Part shown: positions 57,001 through 64,000 of the stretch, in pieces
Layout of the letters: every line of letters starts with the position of its first letter
Numbering within the stretch: position 1 is the stretch's first letter
DNA from: Tubiluchus corallicola
Lineage: Eukaryota; Priapulida; Priapulimorpha; Priapulimorphida; Tubiluchidae
Assembly: GCA_030141605.1 (NCBI GenBank)
Contig: JAQGDQ010000489.1
Coordinates: 52,501 to 116,500, forward strand
Length of the DNA: 64,000 bases
Direction: 5' to 3'
Notes under the pieces: generated by a model
The model's input: the letters and a program-made list of their open reading frames with translations, nothing else
The model's database searches: none
What the model was told of the DNA's origin: nothing
Position numbers and translations under genes: made by a program

Positions 57001-59068
57001 ATTCAACTAAACTTAACCCTTTCAGTCCCAAATTATTTTTTTAATAAGAAATTTTTTTTTGATGTGGTACTTTTGTTCAGTATGTCCATCTTGTTTACAC
57101 ATAATAATTATTTTTTTCTACCTGTGCCCGCATGCTAAATATAGCCTGTATCCCACGGGATACATTGGGATTCAATGGAAGCGTAAAATGTGCTTCATTT
57201 TGCAACTGCTGATAATTTTTTAAAGTATTTAAGACATTTAGTATGCACGCTATGCTGATCTGTACAAAGTCATCTCTAAAGTACTGTACCTTGCACAGTT
57301 TTTTATGCTACGTAGATTTTCTAGTTTGCCATTTTATCGCCATTTTAGTCTATTGTTATTGGCTTGAATCATAATTATTATTAACAGATCAAATTACTGT
57401 CATTTTTAAAATTTTAAAATAAGATTTAATTTTCTTCTTAGCTGCAAATCTGGGACACGGCGGGTCAGGAGCGATTTCGGTCCATTACGCAGTCCTATTA
57501 TCGCAGTGCTAATGCTTTGATTCTAGTTTATGATATCAGCTGCCAGCCATCGTTCGACTGTCTGTCTGACTGGATGAAAGAGATTGAACAGTATGCAACA
57601 CATCCAGTACTAACTGCTCTTGTAGGTAAGTAGTGCTGTAATATATTCTGAGATGTCTGGGTGAGGTAAATCAGAATGCAACTAAGCATGCGCTAAAATC
57701 TTAGATGTGTCGGTATGCTTAAATCAGAATTCCAACACTAAATATGAAACTAAACAGTGTGGGAGGAACAAACACATGAAATCAGGCCGTCACTTTGTTT
57801 ACATCACATACATCAGTGTAACCACGTGTAGATCTCTTATGTATAAAAATATAGAATCAATTGTGCGGAGTTATTTGAGTCAATTGCAGACAGTTTTTAT
57901 ATACTTTTGCATAGGAGCGGCCAGTACTTAGACGTTTTTGAGACAATTAGGTGTCATGTATCCTTGATAGTTGGGTATTTTAAATTGGTATTATGTACGA
58001 AACAAGGTAATCGATATTTTAACTCCACTTAGAGGTTCTCTATGCTCTCAAAATTGCATCAAAACCCCCGGCCTGTTTCAGAGTTTTTTGCAATTTGTCA
58101 TTCTCATTCCTGTAGTATTGTTGTATTGTATTGGATTGTTGTATTGCACTTTGTCGTATTTATTCATTTAACTCAAATGCACAGAAAATCACGTGTACAA
58201 TTTTTTATAGAATAAATAGTTGCAATGAAAATAATAAAAAAAATGTCACGAGGAAAAGGATATTTAGACTGTGAGCTAAACTGCAGTAATTCGATGAATT
58301 AAAACTTGCATTAAACTGCGCAAGTCTCATGCAAGTAGTTGCAGTTTCATTTACAGTCTAGCCTCGTTATCTCGCCCCTCGTTATGCCGCCAAACTCGTC
58401 TCTCGCCATAGAAAGTACCAGCACGGATTTCCTGCTTTGATATTTACCTCGTTAAGTCGCCACCCTCGCTTCTCGCCCTCGCCACGTCATGCTAGGATGA
58501 GTGCTTATGTAAACTATATTCGTTATGTCGCCAAACAGACAAACTCAGAGATGAATCGATCAATACATATACCGCGTGTCGATCAATATAAGTATATGTA
58601 TATACATATAGATTAACTTCGTTATATTCCCGTTATCTCGCCATACTCACCTCTCGCCAAAAATTTGCCCTAGACGGACAGTGGCGAGATAACGAGGCTA
58701 GACTGTACTTCATTTGAAAAAGCAAATTTATGTACATTATTCCTATGTTCGAATTTTTTGTACATCTTACTGGTGATCATGTAGATTCGTTCAATGCATT
58801 TTTGTTTTCTTTGCCAGGTAATAAGTCTGACAAAACTCAGGATCGAGAGGTCCCAAAGGAGATCGGGGAGGCGTTTGCCGAATCGACGAACATGTTATTT
58901 ATGGAAACATCGGCCAAAGAAGCTGATAACGTCGACCAGTTGTTTATGGAGATAGCCGTGACGCTAACTCAAGCAGCCAAAGAGAATGACGTGGGTGGGT
59001 ACCGGGGTCGCGAGGGGTTCCCGGGTCCGGGCACAGAAGTGAGCGGTTCTTGCTGCAAGTATCTGTGA
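52763..59068 (+). CDS. RAB30: Small GTPase Rab30
   Basis: Exons 52763-52849, 56890-56973, 57442-57625 and 58818-59068; 606 bp, 201 residues (human 203). All junctions are GT-AG in matching phase. Rab30 is a Golgi Rab GTPase. Seen directly: P-loop GNTGVGKT (14-21), switch I with GATIGVDF (37-44), WDTAGQERF (61-69), NKSD (120-123) and ETSAK (148-152), so all guanine-nucleotide motifs are intact. The run [20 protein letters not shown] across the first junction is characteristic of Rab30. The C-terminus ends in Cys197-Cys198 followed by three residues, suitable for double geranylgeranylation. An acceptor-like TTTTTACTTCAG ends 22 bp before the ATG, so the 5' UTR is probably interrupted by an intron whose upstream exon I did not find, or is trans-spliced. 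Confidence 0.96.
52875..53940. mobile_element. Foldback-type element with tandem arrays in both arms
   Basis: Outer ends CTATAGGTTTTACATGTCAA (then ATGTAGAC) and its near-exact reverse complement at 53913-53940. The left arm (to about 53430) is a tandem array of AACTCAAATGTAGACTTAGG and TAGTTCAAATGTGTCTTGGT; the right arm (53740-53930) is the same motif inverted. Non-coding centre. In Rab30 intron 1, 25 bp after the exon 1 donor. Confidence 0.85.
54037..54118. repeat. (GT)n / (GC)n dinucleotide tract
   Basis: GT repeats shading through GTGGGTGTGGG into GTCGCGCGCGCGCGCGAG; alternating purine-pyrimidine sequence that could adopt Z-DNA. Confidence 0.95.
55258..55366. repeat. 31-bp tandem repeat, three to four units
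   Basis: Unit AAGGTCACATTATCAAAAAA plus TGCATATAGAC. In Rab30 intron 1. Confidence 0.9.
57017..57412. mobile_element. piggyBac-like MITE, copy 2 (right end lost)
   Basis: Flanking TTAA at 57013-57016, then CCCTTTCAGTCCCAAATTAT and close similarity to 26398-26790. Homology stops about 30 bp before Rab30 exon 3, and the right terminal repeat is missing. It makes up most of the 468-bp Rab30 intron 2. Confidence 0.82.
58150..58353. repeat. Flanking repeat shared with 36729-36915
   Basis: Same sequence in the same position relative to the element as at 36729-36915, with a small insertion (AATTAAAACTTG near 58298). Confidence 0.85.
58354..58705. mobile_element. pogo/Tigger-like element, short copy
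   Basis: Same ends; TA at 58352-58353 and 58706-58707 is the expected target duplication. In Rab30 intron 3, about 110 bp before exon 4. Confidence 0.9.
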
Positions 59069-59420
59069 TTCAGTTGTAAAGGCCTCATTTTTGTGTACAT
59101 ACAACACGTATGTATGTAATGTATTTATGTATATCTGGTATTGTGTAATTTGTATATATGCTTATGGTGATAACAATGCTTTTGTTCAATTTTTTATTGG
59201 CCACAAGCTTGTCATTGTTTATTGTGATTATGATTGTTTCATTCACAAATTGTTATGTGCAGTAACTGCTTTATTTAGTTTAGATTTTAGAGAGGTGTAA
59301 AATGGCATTTTGAAGTGACTGAAAAAATGTTCAATACAAAGTTATGTTACTCAGAATTGTGCTTATCTGTCTGAAACACCGAAACAGAAAATTCCTGATA
59401 ATTTAAACTGTTCTTGCCAG

Positions 59421-59787
59421 CCTGTAAAACCTTCCCAGTGTGCACCATTGACTCACCAAAAACACGCCTGTAAAACCTTCCCAGTGTGCACCACTGACTC
59501 ACCAAAAGCACACCTGTAAAACCTTCCCATTGTGCACCACTAACTCACCAAAAACACACCTGTAAAACCTTCCCAGTGTGCACCACTGACTCACCAAAAA
59601 CACGCCTGTAAAACCTTCCCAGTGTGCACCACTGACTCATCAAAAACACGCCTGTAAAACCTTCCCAGTGTGCACCACTGACTCACCAAAAACACACCTG
59701 TAAAACCTTCCCAGTGTGCACCACTGACTCACCAAAAACACGCCTGTAAAACCTTCCCAGTGTGCACCACTGACTCACCAAAAGCAT
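59421..59787. repeat. 46-bp minisatellite, about eight units, related to 8261-8526
   Basis: In reverse complement the unit is the 26-bp unit of 8261-8526 plus an inserted 20-base block (TTTTACAGGCGTGTTTTTGG) between GGGAAGG and TGAGTC. Downstream of Rab30. Confidence 0.92.
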
Positions 59788-59799
59788 GTCATTAATTTT

Positions 59800-60025
59800 G
59801 CTGACGTAGTTGAGATGAAATAACTTATGCTTTTGCTCAGTTAGCTATGCGTGTGCTGCAAATGCTTCTATTATTTTTTCAAACTTTACGCAATGTTATC
59901 TAAACTTGTTTCAAATGACTTACCCCCAAAATGGGTGCGCTTAACGGTCGTCGTGGGAGTTTAAATTTACAAGTTTTGTGTGTTATAACATTATTGTATG
60001 TAAGTGATATAAAATTTCAAGACGA
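59800..60025. repeat. Repeat flank, copy 1
   Basis: Homologous to 63040-63265 (TTTTTTCAAACTTTA, GGAGTTTAAATTTAC, GTAAGTGATAT). Lies right of a minisatellite, as does copy 2. Confidence 0.7.
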
Positions 60026-60394
60026 ACTTTTGCTCTTGACTCTGTTTTGAGGTGTGGGGTGCGTTCGTTTCCTTCAAATTGTCCACTGCATTCAACATGG
60101 ATCAAGCAGAACATTTACACAATAAGTTGATGAAAACGATAGTTGATTGATTTAATACCCAAATTTATGTAGCTTACATTCTTGATTCCAAGTAAGTTGC
60201 TGTTAGGTCTTGTGTATTTTTTTTATTTAAATTTGAGCAGCTTCAAATGGCGTATATCATCTATTTGTTCCATACATAAGTTTGTTTTGTTCAAAAGTCG
60301 ATTAAAATGTCGAGTGAGTACAGAAAACTGAAATTACATGATCCTTCCAAAAAGCAAGCCATTTAATAATAGTGGTAACAGTTAAAACACTATG

Positions 60395-60870
60395 GTAATA
60401 TGTAATACCAGCAGGTACCTTATACATATATTAAGTGTGGTAATTATGCATATGGTATTATATATATAGAGAGAGATGCATTACTATAGAGAGATATTCT
60501 GTAATGATTTGGTGTAGCATATAGCCAAGGCCATAGGCATATGGGATGAAGTCTTACAAGGGGGGGGGGGGACAAGGAATTTGCCCTGAAAGTTTTCTAA
60601 CTTGCCATAGACTATAGCATTTCCAAGTAAGTACCCCATGGTAATATGTAAAACACGTATCTTATACATATATCAAGTGTGGTAATTATATATGCATATG
60701 GTATTATATATATATATAGAGAGAGAGAGATTCTGTAATGATTTAGTGTAGCATATAGCCAAGGCCATAGGCATATGGGATGAAGTCTTACAAGGGGGGG
60801 CAGAAGGAATTTGCCCTGAAAGTTTCCTAACTTGCCATAGCTTATATCATTTCCAAATAAGTGCAAACAG
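60395..60870. repeat. Direct tandem duplication of about 240 bp
   Basis: The block ATATCAAGTGTGGTAATTAT ... GGGATGAAGTCTTACAAGGG ... AACTTGCCATAG occurs twice, starting near 60425 and 60670, differing by small indels and G-tract length. Confidence 0.85.
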
Positions 60871-62249
60871 TCGGCTACATACACACTTATATAAGATGTA
60901 CTGGCAAAAGTGTCTAAAAACAAAACATTTAGGCCTACTCAGGGCCAGATTTAGATGAACAGGGTCACTCAACTTGTGAGGCCCATTTGCAATCACCGAC
61001 TTGCATCGCCAAGATGGAAGTGTTTTTAAACAAAATTTAAGCAGGGCGCAATGACCAGTGTTTAATGAAGTAATGCAATTACAACTCTTTGTAGTCAGAA
61101 TTCTTATTCCAAATGATACCAGCTTTGTTAAACGCTGTTGTGAACGTAAACTTGTGTAAATTTATTGTTAGAATAAATATAGTGAAAAAGTTTTTGCAAA
61201 ACTGAACTGAATATTTTCATTTTTCAGGCAGAAATTAACAGAAATTTTTAGAAAAATGAAGTTTTAAGTTTACTTTTGCATTCTTTAAAGCCCGTGAGCT
61301 TACAAATTTTATTCTTGTGCATTTTAAGCAGTTTTTTAATATTTAATCTTAAATTTAGAAATTTTACTATACATTTATTTGCCCTGAAAGTAAGTGGTTT
61401 TTTGCTGTGAAAATGTAAAATTCATTTGCCGGGAGGTCAATTGCCCCTCTTCTCATATGCCTATGGCCAAGGCCAGATTATGATCTTTCGAGGCCCATAG
61501 ACTATAATGAAATTGTGGGGCCCCCACAGATGGAGCCACCCTCTAATTTGCTCTCTCTCATCTCGACTTAATTTTACTTGTGATATATTTTTGCAACATT
61601 TGCGTAGTTGCGGGTCCAGTCAATATTTGAAACAAGGGTCCTTTGTCTCAAATAAAAGACCTCAAACAGGGGTTTTTTTTTGTCTCATATGAGGAGCCAC
61701 TTTTAAATTGGATTTTCAGGTTTCCTGGCTTCTTTTTCAAAGTTATGTGAATTATTCAGCAAAGTATGTGTCCCCCAAGCTTGAGTGGCCCTAGGCTGCA
61801 GCCTATACTTGTTTATAGGGTAATCCAGCCCTACATATAGCGTGTTTTTGACTATAACTCACGATTATTAAATCTTGTTAAAATAATTTCCCAATTGTGA
61901 GACATCTGCCTGCTTATACTTATGCTGCTTATTTCAAGGAATGGGTGTGAAATACTATTTTCTCCTAGCAAACGTCCAATTCATTTTTTATTTTTCTCAT
62001 GCATTAAAATTAGATAGCAGTGGTCAGTAGTCCTGGAAATTGGCAAAAACTGGAAGGGCGTGATCAGTTGCAAAAGGTCAGAAAAGTTAACTTAATTTGG
62101 CAAAGAAATGTAACGTTTGCAAATACGTACATGTGTCAATGTAACTGTGCAAGAGATTGGATAAAAGGTGAACAAAACGTGTTTTGACTAACCAGTTTGA
62201 CATGTGAGAAGAAATGGTTTACTTGTCAATTTTTGTCTGATTTTCTACA

Positions 62250-62860
62250 TTAATGCCACTATCATTGTTCTGCCTAATGCCACTATCATTGTTCTGCGTA
62301 ATGCCACTATCATTGTTCTGCATAATGCCACTATCATTGTTCTGCGTAATGCCACTATCATTGTTCTGCATAATGCCACTATCATTGTTCTGCGCAATGC
62401 CACTATGATTGTTCTGCGTAATGCCACTATGATTGTTCTGCCACTATCATTGTTCTGCACAATGCCACTATCATTCTTCTGCGTAATGCCACTATCATTG
62501 TTCTGCGCAATGCCACTATCATTGTTTTGCGCAATGCCACTATGATTGTTCTGCCACTATCATTGTTCTGCACAATGCCACTATCATTCTTCTGCGTAAT
62601 GCCACTATCATTCTTCTGCGTAATGCCACTATCATTGTTCTGCACAATGCCACTATCATTGTTCTGCATAATGCCACTATCATTGTTCTGCGCAATGCCG
62701 CTATCATTGTTCTGCGTAATGCCACTATCATTGTTTTGCGCAATGCCACTATCATTGTTCTGCGTAATGCCACTATCATTGTTCTGCGTAATGCCACTAT
62801 CATTGTTCTGCATAAAGCCACTATGATTGTTCTGCGCAATGCCACTATCATTGTTCTGTA
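62250..62860. repeat. 24-bp minisatellite, about 26 units
   Basis: Unit ATGCCACTATCATTGTTCTG plus CGTA, with a few shortened units (near 62440 and 62550) and CATA/CGCA/CACA variants. All overlapping frames on both strands are artefacts. Confidence 0.95.
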
Positions 62861-63039
62861 ATGTGTAACCTGCCATTTCCTCATACCTGGATCACTTGCC
62901 AGACTATTAGAATACATGCAGTAGAGGTTTTGGATGCAAACAGTGTAATCATTGGGTATTCTTTTAGTAGATAAGTTGGTGGAGTTGTGCATCATTTTCG
63001 ATCAAAAAACACATTATGGAGATAAAGTAATTTATACTT

Positions 63040-63265
63040 TTGTTTAGTTAGTGAAGTGTGTACCACGAATGCTCTGATGATTTTTTCAAACTTTATGGAG
63101 TGTTACTTAAACTTGTTTAAAACCACTTAGCATTGAAACGGCTGCGCCTAACAATCATCGCAGGAGTTTAAATTTACGAGTTTTATTCAGGCTTTACTGC
63201 TCACGCAAACTCTACATGTAATAAGTCAATGTGTAAGTGATATACAATTTAAAAACTAATGTTTT
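63040..63265. repeat. Repeat flank, copy 2
   Basis: Homologous to 59800-60025 and likewise placed to the right of a minisatellite (62250-62860), about 180 bp away. Confidence 0.7.
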
Positions 63266-63831
63266 AAGCTTTTTTATGAAATGTTTTCTTATGCGTTTAA
63301 CTTAACAGTGAGTCATTTTACAAACCAGCTGTCATGTGTATCTGGTTGCTTGGGTGTAGTACGAATCTTAAGTAACTGTTTTGCAAATTAAGCAAGTTCG
63401 TGATTTGCTAGAAATATTTATTTGTAAGTTTATAAAAATTTGCAATTTGGCAGAGACGTTCATTTGTAAAATTACAAGACTACGTAATTTATTGGGCATT
63501 TTTATGTAATTAATTTTAGCACATTTATAAAATTCGTAATGCTTCTTAAGCCCTCCTTGAATGCCTGCTTTTAACTCATATTGGTGCTGTTTTTATTATT
63601 TGCTCACAATGACACTGTTCTATTATTTGCACTTAAGACTGATTTCTCATGAAACTTACATTGATTAATGAAATTTAAAACGTGTGCTCGCATAAGCGTA
63701 TGACAGGACAATTCTAATCTCATTTTTTGTGAAGGCATAACATTGTGAATTAAGAATATGGACCAGCCAATTCTGTACTTTGCAATAATGTAGGCGAAAG
63801 TTGCGCGTTACTTTAAGTTTTTGCTTTAAAG

Positions 63832-64000
63832 CAGGGGTGTGCAAATTATTTGACTAGCCGGGCCACATTAAACTTTCCCACAATTCCTGCGGGCCACATG
63901 CAGTTTGGTCAAGGAACCAGAAAGGCCTAATAACGATTTTTTTGCATCCGAGCTGCGTACGTCATTACTACTACACTCAAGAAACTATTTTAGAAGTTAT
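63832..64000. mobile_element. hAT-type MITE, copy 5 (cut by window end)
   Basis: Left end CAGGGGTGTGCAAATTAT and interior match copies 1, 3 and 4. The expected left duplication would be CTTTAAAG (63824-63831); the right end is outside the window. Confidence 0.85.

Larger units (their letters stand above)
59069..64000. other. Gene-free region downstream of Rab30
   Basis: The Rab30 3' UTR starts here. The rest is repeats: minisatellites 59421-59787 and 62250-62860, paralogous flanks 59800-60025 and 63040-63265, a direct duplication 60395-60870, and the MITE at 63832. Short degenerate repeat (ATATGCCTATGGCCAAGGCC near 61455) echoes 60520-60560. No exon recognised. Confidence 0.6.

Noticed and set aside
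62250-62860. CRISPR-like regular repeats (also at 14641, 8261, 59421)
   Set aside because: The units are contiguous tandem repeats without unique spacers, and the host is a eukaryote with spliced genes.

Overview
This is a window of animal (metazoan) nuclear DNA, not bacterial or viral. It is AT-rich by eye, and coding sequence occurs only as short exons with GT-AG junctions in matching phase, separated by introns full of transposons and tandem repeats. Four protein-coding genes can be assembled exon by exon. The host looks like an invertebrate: the Rho exchange factor carries a C1 zinc finger between its RGS box and the expected DH-PH module, as in Drosophila RhoGEF2 and C. elegans RHGF-1, whereas vertebrate ARHGEF1/11/12 lack C1. 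Two U12-type introns in RNF121 argue against a lineage that lost the minor spliceosome. I cannot name the phylum.

Layout. (1) 334-33276, minus: PDZ-RhoGEF/LARG homologue (ARHGEF11/12 family), 18 coding exons giving 687 codons plus one base; PDZ, linker, RGS and C1 are complete, and DH-PH lie beyond the left edge. (2) 33277-33644: 368 bp between divergent start codons, a probable bidirectional promoter. (3) 33645-43142, plus: RNF121, an eight-exon, 329-residue membrane RING-H2 E3 ligase whose last two introns are U12-type. (4) 43961-50925, minus: LRRC51, five exons, 203 residues, tail-to-tail with RNF121. (5) 52763-59068, plus: Rab30, four coding exons, 201 residues. (6) 59069-64000: no gene seen, only repeats.

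The genes do not form a pathway: one is a Rho activator downstream of G12/13-type signalling, one a secretory-pathway ubiquitin ligase, one a leucine-rich-repeat protein and one a Golgi Rab. From general knowledge, the human counterparts RNF121, LRRC51 (LRTOMT locus), RAB30 and ARHGEF12 all map to the long arm of chromosome 11, so this block may be a relic of ancient linkage.

The non-coding sequence holds several DNA transposon families with target duplications that can be read directly. They include a hAT MITE family (five copies), a second hAT MITE, a hAT deletion derivative with a transposase remnant, piggyBac-like TTAA elements, pogo/Tigger-like TA elements, a foldback element, and a MITE family ending in TTAAAGGA. 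There are also LINE remnants, tRNA-derived SINEs, a 5S-rRNA-like sequence and many minisatellites. Several minisatellites can be traced to pieces of transposons. All long open frames inside the arrays are repeat artefacts. I found no convincing previously undescribed gene system; the most notable points are the paired U12 introns, the linkage block, and minisatellites grown from transposon ends.
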